A DNA stretch of 51,715 bases, taken from NCBI GenBank assembly GCA_905215385.1, contig CAJMPY010000020.1:1-51715 (forward strand), written 5' to 3'. Under the pieces are notes generated by a model, which worked only from the letters and a program-made list of their open reading frames with translations, did no database searches and was not told where the DNA came from. This document shows, in pieces, positions 7,876 to 16,904 of the stretch. The translations under genes were made by a program, and so were the position numbers. Numbering within the stretch: position 1 is the first letter of the stretch; every line of letters starts with the position of its first letter. Source of the stretch: an uncultured bacterium (GTDB lineage Bacteria > Actinomycetota > Coriobacteriia > Coriobacteriales > Coriobacteriaceae).

Positions 7876-8787
7876 TTAGGCGAGGGGCGTGGATTCCCAT
7901 TCGCCGGTAGGGTGGGGGATATCGAAGGTTCGGTAGCCGCAGTCGTAGGCGTGGGTCTGGGCCTCGCGGATGTTCCAGCAAATATCGCAGGCGCGGTGTG
8001 CGTCCGAGCCAAAAGTAATCGGCACCTCGGCGTGGGCGAAGCGACGCAAAAGGCCGGTCGCGGGGTAGTAATCGTCGAGGCCCTTGCGCGGCGCGGCTGT
8101 CGAGACCTCAACGCGGCGACCCGTATCGTGGGCGCATTCGGCCATCTGCTCCCAAAACGGCGCGGGGTCAAAGTCGGGTGCAAAGCCGTCCTTCGAAAAG
8201 CGCATGACCAGGTCGGGATGGGCCATCGCGTCAAAGTTGAGTGAGCTTTCGCAAGCACGGCACCAGTCGTCGACGTAGCACTCCCACACGCCGCGCACGC
8301 CTAAGTTTTCCCAAACATGCAGGTTGGTATCGTCGTCGATCCAACCGCAAAGGGAATCGGGTGTATCGGGGCGCGCGACGTCCTCTGTCCCTGCCGTGCC
8401 CGCGGCGCCTGCCGCAATATCGCCCGGGTTGCCAATCCAGTGCACGCTGCCCAGACGTACGACGGCGCCCTGGGACCAGTGCTCTACCAAGGGCTCGCAG
8501 CCCTCGTACCAATCGCATTCAAAACCGTAGATAAAGGTGAGCTCCGGCGCAATCTGCGCGGCGAGTTTGCGGGCGTCCTCAAAGGACAAACGATGTGCCG
8601 GCAAGTCGCCCTCGACGACCTGCACCTCGCAGTTAGCATCCATACTGGCGGGCAGGGTAAGGTGGTCGGTCGAGACCATGACGCGGCAGCCGGCGGCAGC
8701 AGCGGCACGGACGTTGTCCTCGAACGAGGCGTGCCCGTCCGAGAACGAGGTATGAGTATGGCAATCGACCAGCGGGCAGGCGGGCAT
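7876..8787 (-). CDS. PHP-family histidinol-phosphatase-like protein
   Basis: 303 aa. The PHP metal motifs are present: DCHTHTSFSDGH near the N-terminus, STDHLTLP, GFECDW in the middle and FGSDAHRACD near the C-terminus. PHP-type histidinol phosphatases (HisJ/HisK type) dephosphorylate histidinol phosphate, the one his step otherwise missing from this cluster because hisB is monofunctional. The gene converges on hisE, which supports this role. Start ATG at 8787 has AAGGAGT 6-12 bases upstream; the longer frame to 8853 has no such site. A different phosphoesterase substrate remains possible. Confidence 0.82.
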   Translation of the reverse strand: MPACPLVDCHTHTSFSDGHASFEDNVRAAAAAGCRVMVSTDHLTLPASMDANCEVQVVEGDLPAHRLSFEDARKLAAQIAPELTFIYGFECDWYEGCEPLVEHWSQGAVVRLGSVHWIGNPGDIAAGAAGTAGTEDVARPDTPDSLCGWIDDDTNLHVWENLGVRGVWECYVDDWCRACESSLNFDAMAHPDLVMRFSKDGFAPDFDPAPFWEQMAECAHDTGRRVEVSTAAPRKGLDDYYPATGLLRRFAHAEVPITFGSDAHRACDICWNIREAQTHAYDCGYRTFDIPHPTGEWESTPLA

Positions 8788-8907
8788 GGCGACTCCTTTG
8801 CATTTGGTGAATCCGCTCCATTGTAATGGTGCAGCTCTCAACACGCCGCGCACGCCGGGTGCCGAAATCGAGTGGAAAGGCGGGGCGGCGCGTGCCGGCG
8901 CCGGCGA

Positions 8908-9327
8908 CTACTTGCTTCGTGCCGCCGCGCGTTTGGCCTGCACTGTTACCATCGCGTGTCTCACGGCGGTGATGGGGCGATAGCGGATCATACGCGGTCC
9001 CGACCAACGCATAACCTCGCGGATCTTCTCGCGCATGGCAGGCCGGTAACAATGCGAAGGACATGCCGAGCAAAATGTCTTGGTGCCCATGTGCGGGCAG
9101 TGCTCAATGCGCGCGATGGCGTATTTCTGCAGCTCGGCGCATTCGGGGCAGAGCGTAATGGTTCGAAGGCCGAGTTTCACGCGCACGGACTCATCGTCGC
9201 CAGCCTGTTCGACCACATGCCCGCCGCCATGATGCCCACGACACCACAGCGCAATCATCTGCGACACCATTTGGGCCTCACGCTCACGTTTGCGTGCTAG
9301 CTCCGGTGTGTCGACTGGGCGCGCCAT
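8908..9327 (-). CDS. YgbA-like cysteine-rich protein (nitrous oxide-stimulated promoter family)
   Basis: 139 aa. The C-terminal half closely follows the E. coli YgbA pattern: four cysteines arranged as CPEC...C...CSACPSHC, then YRPAMREKIREVMRWSGPRM and a PITAVRH motif. In E. coli the ygbA gene responds to nitric oxide through NsrR; its biochemical role is poorly defined. The start codon shares one base with the stop of the upstream ABC exporter (TAATG at 9325-9329 on the minus strand), so the two are translationally coupled. The many cysteines suggest metal binding. Family call is from memory of the motif. Confidence 0.8.
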   Translation of the reverse strand: MARPVDTPELARKREREAQMVSQMIALWCRGHHGGGHVVEQAGDDESVRVKLGLRTITLCPECAELQKYAIARIEHCPHMGTKTFCSACPSHCYRPAMREKIREVMRWSGPRMIRYRPITAVRHAMVTVQAKRAAARSK

Positions 9328-12300
9328 TAGCTCAGCCTCCCATGCTCGACCGAAAGCGAGAAATCGGCAAACGCGCAGGTGCTGGCACGGTGGCTCACGA
9401 GCACAATGGTCTTGCCGCGGCGCTTGAGCTCGTCGATTGCCTGCATCACGGACGCCTCGTTGAGAGCATCGAGCGCGCTGGTGGGTTCGTCGAGCAAGAT
9501 GAAGGGTGCGTCGTTGAGGAAGATGCGCGCAAGGCCGATGCGCTGGCGCTCGCCGCCCGAAAGCGAGTCGCCCAGCTCGGCAACGGGCGTGTCGAGTCCC
9601 TGCGGCAGACGGTCGATGAGCGTGGTGAGTGAGGCGGAGCGGCAAGCGTCGAGCAGCTCGGCATCGGTGGCGTTGGCGTGCGCGACCAGCAGGTTCTCGC
9701 GTACGGTGCCGCAGAACAGATGCGTGTCCTGGGTCATATAGGCCTCGTGGCTGCGCAGGCTCGCCGTGTTGATGTGGCGGGCATCGACGCCGCTCACCGT
9801 GATGGTGCCGGCTGCGGGGTCCCAAAAGCGCATGAGCAGCTTAAGCAGCGTCGACTTGCCCGAACCCGAGCGCCCCATGATGCAGGTCATGGTACCGGGC
9901 GCAAAGGTGCAGGTCACGTCGTCGAGGATGAGACTCGCAGCGGTGTCGTTCGCGACCTGCTCTGTGGCGCCCGCACCGCCCGCGTCCACGCCGCCCACAT
10001 AGCTAAAGCTCACATGCTCGGCTGCGGCGCCGGCAAACTCAACGTTCTGTCCATCGGCGACCTCGGCGCACTGGGGCTGCTCGTCGAGCAAATCGAGCAC
10101 GCGTGCGCCCGAGGCGAGCGTCTCCTGCAGTGAGGCGCCCAGGCGGCTCACGGCCATCACCGAGCCAAACGACGACACAAAGGTAAAGACGGCGACAAAC
10201 GCCGCGGCAAAATCAATCGTTCCCGCAGAAACCAGCTGCAGCGCACGCTCGAGCATCACCAGATTGGCCGCAAGAATAAGCGCATCGGCTACGGCCTCGC
10301 TGACCGCCTGGCGGCGCTTGAGGCGCGCGTCCACGGCGCCGACTTGCTCGGTCAGCTTGCCCAGGGCACGGCTGCGATCGGTGCCACCGGCAAACTGGAT
10401 GGTCTCGCCCGCGCCGCGCAGACTGTCGAGTACAAAGGCGCCCAGCTTACCGGCGCCCTCGCGGCTCTGGCGGCCGGTGGTGCCGCATGCCTTGGCCGAG
10501 GTCAGGGGCAGCAGCACGCCCAGGACCGCGTAGGCCACGAGCGCGATGCCCGCGAGCTCGGGGCTCACAGCCAGCAAAAAGCCCTCAAACACAACGGTGC
10601 AGACCAGAGCTATGGCAATGGGCGAGATGGTGTGCGCGTAGAAGACCTCGAGCAGCTCGATATCCGAGGTGACCAGGCTCACGAGCTCGCCCTTGCCGCG
10701 GCCCTCGAGCTTGGCGGGGGCGAGCTGGCGCAGGGCGCCAAACACCAGGTCGCGAATGTGTGCGAGCAGACGGAATGCGATGTAATGGTTGCAGAGCTGC
10801 TCGCCGTAGTGGAGCGGCCCGCGCGCGATGCCGCAGGCGGCACAGGCCGCGCATGTGACGATAAGACCAAGCCCCAAGGCGTTGCGGCCCAGCGCGGCCA
10901 TAAGGCCAAGGGCGCCAAAGGCCGGCACGAACGCGGCGGTGAGCATGCCAATGCTGCCCAGCGCGACGGCTAGCACAAGCCAGCCGGCAAGCGGTCGGAC
11001 GAGCCCCATCATGCGCCACATGATGGACGGCGCCGAGCGACGGGCGCGGCCGGAGTCAGGCACCGCGGCAGCGGAAGACGAGCCGGCACCGTTGAGGCCA
11101 TCGGTACGGGCGGTGCTGCCGTCAACAGCCTCAACCGCGCCGGCATCCTCGGCATCACCCTCCGCATACGCATATGCCGAGAGCTGCTCCTGGCTGTTCC
11201 ACATGCGCGCATAGGCGCCCGCGGTTGCCAAGAGCTCGCCGTGAGTCCCGCGCTCGGCAATGCGACCGCGTTCCAGCACCAGAATCTGGTCGGCGTCCAC
11301 GATCGTCGACAGGCGGTGTGCCACCACAATTACAGTGTGCTCGCCGGCAAGCGATGCGATGACCTCGCCGATTGCGGCTTCGCTCGCAGCGTCCACATTG
11401 CTCGTAGCCTCGTCAAACACATAGATCGGCGAGTCGTGCAGCAGGGCGCGTGCCATGCACACGCGCTGGCGCTGGCCACCCGAAAGGTTGGTGCCGCCCT
11501 CGTTAATCACCATGTCGAGCCCGCCGTTGGCCTGCACAAAGGCCGCCACGCGCGTGCGGCCGAGCGCGCGCAAAAGCTCGGCGTCGGTGGCGTTGGGCTG
11601 GGCGAGCAGCAGGTTGTCGCGCAGGGTGCCGGCAAACAGGTAGCCGTTGGTGGGCACCAGGGTGACGGCACGCATGAGTGAGGCGGCCGTGGCATCGCGC
11701 AGCTCGACGCCGCCAATGCGAACGCTGCCACGGTAGGCACCCTTGCGGCCCGCGATAATCCCCGCGAGCGTGGACTTGCCGCCGCCGCTTTCGCCCACGA
11801 GTGCCACGAGCGAGCCGTGCGCAATGGTCGCGCTGGCGCTGTCCAGCACCGTGCGGTCGCCGTATGCATAGCTCACGCCCGCGAGCTCGATATCGCCGCG
11901 ACCGTCAAGCTCAACATCGCCGCGCTCGGGCTCGGGCGTATCCAAAATGCCAAACATGCGGTGCGAGGCGGCCATGCCGTTCATGGCCGTGTGGAACAGC
12001 GATCCCAGGCGGCGCATGGGCAAAAAGAACTCCTGCGACAGAAAGACGATGAGGAAGGCAGCCTCAAAGCCAATCTTGCCCGTGGCGAGCTGCAGCGCGG
12101 CTACGATAATGCCGAGCGCGGCGCCCATATAGACGACCAGGTCCATAACGCAAATGGAGCGCAGCTGCATCACCAGCAGGCGCATGGTCGCTGTGCGGAA
12201 ACGCTCGGACTCTGCGTTGATGCGCTCGTGCCAGCTGCGATCGGCCTGGTAGACCTTAAGGGTGGTGAGACCCTGCACGGCCTCCAGGAACATGCCGCCC

Positions 12301-12893
12301 AGATCGACATAGCTGCCCCAGTACTCGGCACCGATCTTTTTGGCGTTGCGCATGACCATCATGATGGAGACGGGGATGACCGGAACGCAGGCGAGCAGCA
12401 GCGCGGCGGGAAGACCCGCCTGGCCCACGAGCAGTACAAACAGCGTGATGGGTGCCAAGCCCGCAAAGAAGAGCTGCGGCAGGTAGCCGCCAAAGTACAC
12501 CTGGAGTTGCGTGGCGCCCTCGACGCTGGTCTGGACGGCCTCGGCGGTGGGGACGGTCTCGGTGTAGGAGGGGCCGAGTGCGGTGAGCTTGTCGTAGACG
12601 AGCGAGCGCACGCGGCGGACGGCTTTGAAGGCGGCCTTGTCACCGGAACGCTGCGCCAGATAGATGGCGGCGGCGCGCACGATGATGGCGCCGGCGAGCG
12701 GCGGAGTTGCCTGCGCGAGCGCGTCGACGGCGAGTGCAGCCGGCAGTCCGCCGGCAACGATGCCGCCCAGAATGCGCGCGAGGATCCACATCACCGTGAT
12801 GTTTGCCATCAGCGCGATCCATTTAAACAGGACGCTCGCCACAATGTAGGGCGTTGCCTGCGGAACCAGGGAGAAGAGCCGCTTCTCGAACAT
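9327..12893 (-). CDS. Single-chain CydDC-like ABC exporter (TMD-NBD-TMD-NBD)
   Basis: 1188 aa, two complete half-transporters in one polypeptide. Half 1: membrane domain about 1-300, Walker A GESGGGKST (367-375), signature LSGGQ (470-474), Walker B YVFDEATSN (491-499). A charged, low-complexity linker spans about 565-620. Half 2: membrane domain about 630-920, Walker A GRSGSGKST (1007-1015), LSGGE (1111-1115), FILLDEPTSA (1131-1140). The order and the style of both halves resemble CydD followed by CydC, the cysteine/glutathione exporter needed for cytochrome bd assembly and redox balance in the periplasm. No cydAB is visible nearby, so another lipid or peptide substrate is possible. Coupled to the YgbA-like gene. 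Confidence 0.85.
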   Translation of the reverse strand: MFEKRLFSLVPQATPYIVASVLFKWIALMANITVMWILARILGGIVAGGLPAALAVDALAQATPPLAGAIIVRAAAIYLAQRSGDKAAFKAVRRVRSLVYDKLTALGPSYTETVPTAEAVQTSVEGATQLQVYFGGYLPQLFFAGLAPITLFVLLVGQAGLPAALLLACVPVIPVSIMMVMRNAKKIGAEYWGSYVDLGGMFLEAVQGLTTLKVYQADRSWHERINAESERFRTATMRLLVMQLRSICVMDLVVYMGAALGIIVAALQLATGKIGFEAAFLIVFLSQEFFLPMRRLGSLFHTAMNGMAASHRMFGILDTPEPERGDVELDGRGDIELAGVSYAYGDRTVLDSASATIAHGSLVALVGESGGGKSTLAGIIAGRKGAYRGSVRIGGVELRDATAASLMRAVTLVPTNGYLFAGTLRDNLLLAQPNATDAELLRALGRTRVAAFVQANGGLDMVINEGGTNLSGGQRQRVCMARALLHDSPIYVFDEATSNVDAASEAAIGEVIASLAGEHTVIVVAHRLSTIVDADQILVLERGRIAERGTHGELLATAGAYARMWNSQEQLSAYAYAEGDAEDAGAVEAVDGSTARTDGLNGAGSSSAAAVPDSGRARRSAPSIMWRMMGLVRPLAGWLVLAVALGSIGMLTAAFVPAFGALGLMAALGRNALGLGLIVTCAACAACGIARGPLHYGEQLCNHYIAFRLLAHIRDLVFGALRQLAPAKLEGRGKGELVSLVTSDIELLEVFYAHTISPIAIALVCTVVFEGFLLAVSPELAGIALVAYAVLGVLLPLTSAKACGTTGRQSREGAGKLGAFVLDSLRGAGETIQFAGGTDRSRALGKLTEQVGAVDARLKRRQAVSEAVADALILAANLVMLERALQLVSAGTIDFAAAFVAVFTFVSSFGSVMAVSRLGASLQETLASGARVLDLLDEQPQCAEVADGQNVEFAGAAAEHVSFSYVGGVDAGGAGATEQVANDTAASLILDDVTCTFAPGTMTCIMGRSGSGKSTLLKLLMRFWDPAAGTITVSGVDARHINTASLRSHEAYMTQDTHLFCGTVRENLLVAHANATDAELLDACRSASLTTLIDRLPQGLDTPVAELGDSLSGGERQRIGLARIFLNDAPFILLDEPTSALDALNEASVMQAIDELKRRGKTIVLVSHRASTCAFADFSLSVEHGRLS

Positions 12894-13100
12894 GAAACCT
12901 CCTATGCCGTAACGGTGCCGGGCTGGGTCCTCGGCAGCCGCTTAGTTAGCCAAATGCAACTAGAGTAACATCGTGCAGCGGGTAAGTATGCCGAGGGTTA
13001 TTTTTTGGCCGATGAACTGCGTGGAAAGTTCAAAATTGTTGAGTGCGGCGAACTTTGTGGTGGACGGAATGCGGGCGCAATTTTGATCGTGTGCGGCCCG

Positions 13101-13175
13101 CTCCAAAACGTGTACGTCAGCCTCCAAAACCGACAAAAAATGACATGTTTGGAGGCTGACGTACATGTTTGGATA
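13101..13175. repeat. Inverted repeat in the divergent region 12894-13276
   Basis: The core arms tgtacgtcagcctccaaa (13111-13128) and tttggaggctgacgtaca (13148-13165) are perfect complements around an A-rich centre; weaker pairing extends outward (ccaaaacg with catgtttgg). The element lies in the 383-base region between the divergent ABC exporter and LarC2-like genes, so it is not between convergent stops. It could be a paired operator, a mobile foldback remnant or a structured leader. Nothing else clear is seen in this gap; short open frames across it lack ribosome sites. Confidence 0.75.
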
Positions 13176-13276
13176 GGGGCAAGGGCGACGACGGACGAAA
13201 GTCACGCCTGTGCCACGTTCGATGTGCTAGCGTTTGGGTGAATAAAACGAGCCCGTGCGGAAAGGATCCGGACCGT

Positions 13277-13762
13277 ATGCAACGTGGAAGTACATCTCCG
13301 CTGTCCCGCGAGACCGATGCGCCCGAAACCATCGTCAAGCTGGAGTGCGACATCGATGATGCGTCGCCCGAGGTACTCGCCTATGCCGCTGACCGCCTGC
13401 GCGAGGCCGGCGCCCGCGAGGTGCACTGGCTGCCCCTCTACTGCAAAAAAGGCCGCCCCGGCTGGCAGTTGCAGGTGATCTGCTCACACGAGGATATCGA
13501 GCGCCTGCAGACGATTATCTTTTTGGAGACCACGACCAACGCCATTCGTCGCCAGGTGATGGAACGCGTTTGCCTGCCGCGCCGATTCGAGCAGGTGACA
13601 ACGCCTTGGGGCGAGGTATCCGTTAAGGTGGCGACCCTGCCCGATGGCAGTGAACGTGCGGCTCCCGAGTACGAGGACTGTGCTCGCCTTGCCCGCGAGC
13701 ACAACGTGCCGCTCCAACGCGTGATGCAAGCGGCCCAAGCCGCGGCGTTGCGATTTGAGTGA
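13277..13762 (+). CDS. LarC C-terminal-domain-like nickel insertion protein
   Basis: 161 aa matching only the C-terminal part of LarC (DUF111): ETIVKLECDIDDASPEVLAY near the start, CKKGRPGWQLQVIC, ETTTNAIRRQVMERVCLPR, TPWGEVSVKVA and APEYEDCARLA. Full LarC is about 400 aa and inserts nickel into the pincer cofactor of lactate racemase in a CTP-dependent way; in Lactobacillus it is made from larC1 and larC2 by frameshifting. No LarC1-like sequence lies upstream in any frame, so this is a free-standing LarC2. Start ATG 13277 has AAAGGA ten bases before. It may need a LarC1 elsewhere or do something different. Confidence 0.85.
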   Translation: MQRGSTSPLSRETDAPETIVKLECDIDDASPEVLAYAADRLREAGAREVHWLPLYCKKGRPGWQLQVICSHEDIERLQTIIFLETTTNAIRRQVMERVCLPRRFEQVTTPWGEVSVKVATLPDGSERAAPEYEDCARLAREHNVPLQRVMQAAQAAALRFE

Positions 13763-13817
13763 TGCGGGCGAGTGACGCGCCGCGCCAATCCAATTAACCC
13801 CACCGAAAGGACTCCCC

Positions 13818-14366
13818 ATGAAATACCTCATCGCTTCCGACATCCATGGCTCGGCATACTGGGCCGAGCGCCTCTGCACTGCCATCGAATCCGAACAGCC
13901 CGACCGCATTGTGCTGCTGGGCGACCTGCTCTACCACGGCCCGCGTAACGACCTGCCGCGCGACTACGCCCCCAAACGCGTGATTCCGCTGCTCAACGCC
14001 CTGGCCGACCGCATCATCGCGGTGCGCGGCAACTGCGACGCCGAGGTCGACCAGATGGTCCTCGACTTCCCCGTCATGGCTGACTACGCCACACTATTCG
14101 ACGAGACCGGACGTGAACTGTTCCTGACGCACGGCCACGTCTTTGGCGCCGGCATGCATAACAGCGTTGACCACGCGCCCGCGCTGCCCGAGGGCTCCGC
14201 GCTCGTCTACGGCCATACGCACATCAAGGTTAACGAGGAAAGCGCCGCGCACCCGGGTCTGTGGCTCTTCAATCCCGGCAGCGTGAGCATCCCCAAGGAC
14301 GGCACACATAGCTACGGCGTCTACGAGGGCGGCGCGTTCCGCCATGTGATCATGGGGGAGGACTAA
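13818..14366 (+). CDS. yfcE: YfcE-type phosphodiesterase
   Basis: 182 aa calcineurin-like phosphoesterase of the YfcE/MJ0936 class. Metal-binding signature: SDIHGS (8-13), GDLLYHG, RGNCDAE, THGH and YGHTH, ending with the NPGSVSIPK motif characteristic of this subfamily. E. coli YfcE cleaves phosphodiesters in vitro; the physiological substrate is not settled. AAAGGA ribosome site before ATG 13818. Two bases separate its stop from the mazG start, so they are probably co-transcribed. Confidence 0.9.
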   Translation: MKYLIASDIHGSAYWAERLCTAIESEQPDRIVLLGDLLYHGPRNDLPRDYAPKRVIPLLNALADRIIAVRGNCDAEVDQMVLDFPVMADYATLFDETGRELFLTHGHVFGAGMHNSVDHAPALPEGSALVYGHTHIKVNEESAAHPGLWLFNPGSVSIPKDGTHSYGVYEGGAFRHVIMGED

Positions 14367-14368
14367 CC

Positions 14369-15229
14369 ATGGCCGAGCATATGGCTCAGCAAAATGCCGA
14401 GGATTCGCGCGACTTGTCTACGCTGGTAGACGCGTCGGCCGATCTGCAGCATCTGGTGCAGACCATCTGGCGCCTGCGTCAGCCCGACGGCTGCCCATGG
14501 GACCGTGAACAGACGCATCAGAGCATTGGCAAGAACATGATCGAGGAAGCCTACGAGGCGCTCGATTGCATCGAGGCGGACGACGTGGCGCATCTGCGCG
14601 AGGAGCTGGGCGACGTGCTCATGCAGGTGGTGCTGCATGCGCAGATTGCGGCGGACGCCGGTGAGTTTACGCTGGCCGATGTGGCGCGCGATATCGACGC
14701 CAAGCTCATCCGTCGTCACCCGCACGTGTTTGGCGATGCGGATGCCGAGAGCTCCGACGAGGTGCTCAAGATTTGGGACGAGGTCAAGCTTGCCGAGAAG
14801 GCTGCCAAGGACAAGGCTGTGGCGGCGGGCGAGGCTGCGCCCGAAGGCCTGCTCGACGGCGTGCCCACGCACCTGCCGGCGCTGATGCAAGCTCAAAAGG
14901 TCTCGCGCAAGGCGGCGGCCGTGGGCTTTGAGTGGGAGACGGTCCAGGATGTGTGGGACGAGGTCGCCGAGGAGCGTGCCGAGTTTGAGGCCGAGGCTCC
15001 CGGCTCGCCCGAGCGCGAGATGGAGTTTGGCGACCTGCTCTTTGCCCTAGTCAACGTTGCGCGCAAGGAGGGGATTGACGCCGAGAGCGCCCTGCGCGCG
15101 AGCACGGCAAAGTTCCGCCGCCGCTGGGCCGCGATGGAGCAGATGGCGGCCGACGCCCACGAGGATCTGGCCGAGCTTTCGACCCACGGCCTCAATGACC
15201 TCTGGGATGCCGCAAAGGCAGAGGAGTAA
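14369..15229 (+). CDS. mazG: Nucleoside triphosphate pyrophosphohydrolase MazG
   Basis: 286 aa, the two-domain MazG that hydrolyses (d)NTPs to NMP and PPi and helps house-cleaning and stress survival. The first domain has LRQPDGCPWDREQTHQSI, EEAYEALDCIE and EELGDVLMQVVLHAQIA (the EExxE and ExxD metal site). The second begins near EFEAEAPGSPEREMEFGD, with EFGDLLFALVNVARKEG. Start ATG 14369, directly after the yfcE stop. Ends before a strong terminator. Confidence 0.92.
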   Translation: MAEHMAQQNAEDSRDLSTLVDASADLQHLVQTIWRLRQPDGCPWDREQTHQSIGKNMIEEAYEALDCIEADDVAHLREELGDVLMQVVLHAQIAADAGEFTLADVARDIDAKLIRRHPHVFGDADAESSDEVLKIWDEVKLAEKAAKDKAVAAGEAAPEGLLDGVPTHLPALMQAQKVSRKAAAVGFEWETVQDVWDEVAEERAEFEAEAPGSPEREMEFGDLLFALVNVARKEGIDAESALRASTAKFRRRWAAMEQMAADAHEDLAELSTHGLNDLWDAAKAEE

Positions 15230-15235
15230 GACTGC

Positions 15236-15279
15236 GGGGGCGACGGGACGGACTTGTCCCATCGCCCCCATTATTTTTT
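15236..15279 (+). terminator. Intrinsic terminator after mazG
   Basis: Stem gggggcgacgggac (15236-15249) with gtcccatcgccccc (15256-15269), one G:U pair, six-base loop, followed by ttatttttt. Ends the yfcE-mazG unit and separates it from eno. Confidence 0.88.
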
Positions 15280-15286
15280 AAAAAGA

Positions 15287-15316
15287 TTGTATCCCTTGGC
15301 TAACTTAGGGCATAAT
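15287..15316 (+). promoter_or_regulatory. Candidate eno promoter
   Basis: TTGTAT (15287-15292) and CATAAT (15311-15316) are spaced by 18 bases, just after the mazG terminator and about 100 bases before eno. The decamer ggctaactta occurs twice (15298-15307 and 15333-15342); the second is part of the palindrome ataag-gctaa-cttat (15330-15344), placed about where transcription would begin. A repressor site is possible. Confidence 0.4.
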
Positions 15317-15418
15317 GCAAAAAGTGCGATAAGGCTAACTTATGAACCAGCGCGCCGCTGTAGCGTGCAAGCCGTGTCGCCAAGCATTCAACCCGTTTCC
15401 AAGTGAGAGGGAGACAAC

Positions 15419-16708
15419 ATGAGCGATATTTTGGATGTCTACGGTCGCGAGGTGCTCGACAGCCGCGGCAACCCCACCGTCGAGGTCGAGGTCGTGCTCG
15501 AGGACGGCAGCTTCGGCCGCGCGATGGTGCCTTCGGGCGCTTCGACCGGCGCCTTTGAGGCATGCGAGCTGCGCGACGGCGACAAGGGCCGCTACCTGGG
15601 CAAGGGCGTCTCGCAGGCCGTCGAGCACGTCAACAACGAGTGCGCCGATGCCGTCGTGGGCCTCGATGCCTTCGATCAGCGCGCCGTCGATGCCGCGCTG
15701 ATCGCCGCGGACGGTACCCCCAACAAGACCAAGCTCGGTGCCAACGCCATTCTGGGCGTGTCGCTGGCCGTTGCCCGCGCCGCAGCCGAGTCGGCGGGCC
15801 TGTCGCTGTACCAGTACCTGGGCGGCGTCAACGCCCATCTGCTGCCCACGCCCATGATGAACATCCTCAACGGCGGCGTGCACGCCGACAACAACGTCGA
15901 CTTCCAGGAGTTCATGATCATGCCGGTGGGCGCCCCGAGCTTTGCCGAGGGTCTGCGCTGGTGCGCCGAGGTCTACCACACCCTCAAGGGCGTGTTGCAC
16001 GAGGCCGGCTTGGGCGGCGGCGTGGGCGACGAGGGCGGCTTTGCGCCCAACCTCAAGACCAACGCTGAGCCGTTCGAGTACATCACCAAGGCCGTCGAGA
16101 AGGCCGGCTTTAAGCCCGGCGTCGACTTCATGTACGCCATGGATCCGGCCTCGACCGAGTTCTACAACGCCGAGACCGGCATGTACGAGCTCAAGGGCGA
16201 GGGTGTTGAGTACACGAGCGCCCAGATGGTCGATTACTGGGAGAAGCTCGTCGACACCTATCCCATCATCTCCATCGAGGACGGCATGGCCGAGGAGGAC
16301 TGGGACGGCTGGGTTGAGCTCACCCATCGCATTGGCAACAAGGTGCAGCTGGTGGGCGATGACCTGTTCGTCACCAACACCGAGCGCCTCAAGAAGGGCA
16401 TCGAGCTGGGCGCCGCCAACGCGATCCTGGTTAAGGTCAACCAGATCGGCACGCTCACCGAGTCGCTCGAGGCCATCGAGACCGCCAAGGAGGCCGGCTA
16501 CGCCTGCATCGTGAGCCACCGCTCCGGCGAGACCGAGGACTCTACGATCGCCGACCTGGTCGTGGGCGTCAATGCCGGCCAGATCAAGTCGGGCGCCCCG
16601 TGCCGTAGCGACCGCATCGCCAAGTACAACCAACTCATCCGTATCGAGGACGAGCTCGAGGGCAGCGCGCGCTACGCCGGCAAGGCCGCGTTCTACAACA
16701 TTCGCTAG
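15419..16708 (+). CDS. eno: Enolase
   Basis: Glycolytic enzyme that interconverts 2-phosphoglycerate and phosphoenolpyruvate; cytoplasmic, Mg-dependent. 429 aa, standard length. Family landmarks: GREVLDSRGNPTVE near the start, GASTGAFEA, the metal-binding aspartate and glutamates in MDPASTE, SIEDGMAEEDW and VGDDLFVTN, then VKVNQIGTLTE with the catalytic lysine and SHRSGETEDSTIADL. Ribosome site GAGAGGGAGA just before ATG 15419. Monocistronic between two terminators. Confidence 0.97.
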   Translation: MSDILDVYGREVLDSRGNPTVEVEVVLEDGSFGRAMVPSGASTGAFEACELRDGDKGRYLGKGVSQAVEHVNNECADAVVGLDAFDQRAVDAALIAADGTPNKTKLGANAILGVSLAVARAAAESAGLSLYQYLGGVNAHLLPTPMMNILNGGVHADNNVDFQEFMIMPVGAPSFAEGLRWCAEVYHTLKGVLHEAGLGGGVGDEGGFAPNLKTNAEPFEYITKAVEKAGFKPGVDFMYAMDPASTEFYNAETGMYELKGEGVEYTSAQMVDYWEKLVDTYPIISIEDGMAEEDWDGWVELTHRIGNKVQLVGDDLFVTNTERLKKGIELGAANAILVKVNQIGTLTESLEAIETAKEAGYACIVSHRSGETEDSTIADLVVGVNAGQIKSGAPCRSDRIAKYNQLIRIEDELEGSARYAGKAAFYNIR

Positions 16709-16781
16709 GCAAGCGGCGTGTGCGGGGGCGGGGCTGACTCGGATTCACCTCGCTCCCGCCGGGCACTGTTGAGCACCATGG

Positions 16782-16813
16782 GGCGCTGGGCCATATGGCT
16801 CAGCGCCTTTTTT
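16782..16813 (+). terminator. Intrinsic terminator after eno
   Basis: Stem ggcgctgggcc (16782-16792) with ggctcagcgcc (16797-16807), four-base loop atat, followed by six T. Canonical rho-independent terminator. Confidence 0.92.
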
Positions 16814-16904
16814 ATGTCGAGCAGGGGCCGCCGAAGGCGGTGCAGGCGCTCGTGCTATAACTAAAGGACTTAGCGCAAACAAACCTCAACCGCACAAGGC
16901 GCAC

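Noticed and set aside
11817..12968. A 383-codon plus-strand open frame opposite the ABC exporter
   Set aside because: Antisense to a gene with both ABC cassettes intact; no ribosome site; residues typical of shadow frames.
12960..13241. Small open frames on both strands in the divergent gap before the LarC2-like gene
   Set aside because: They run across an inverted repeat, have no ribosome sites and no recognisable sequence.
15335..16633. A 432-codon minus-strand open frame opposite enolase
   Set aside because: Shadow of eno, which carries all family motifs.
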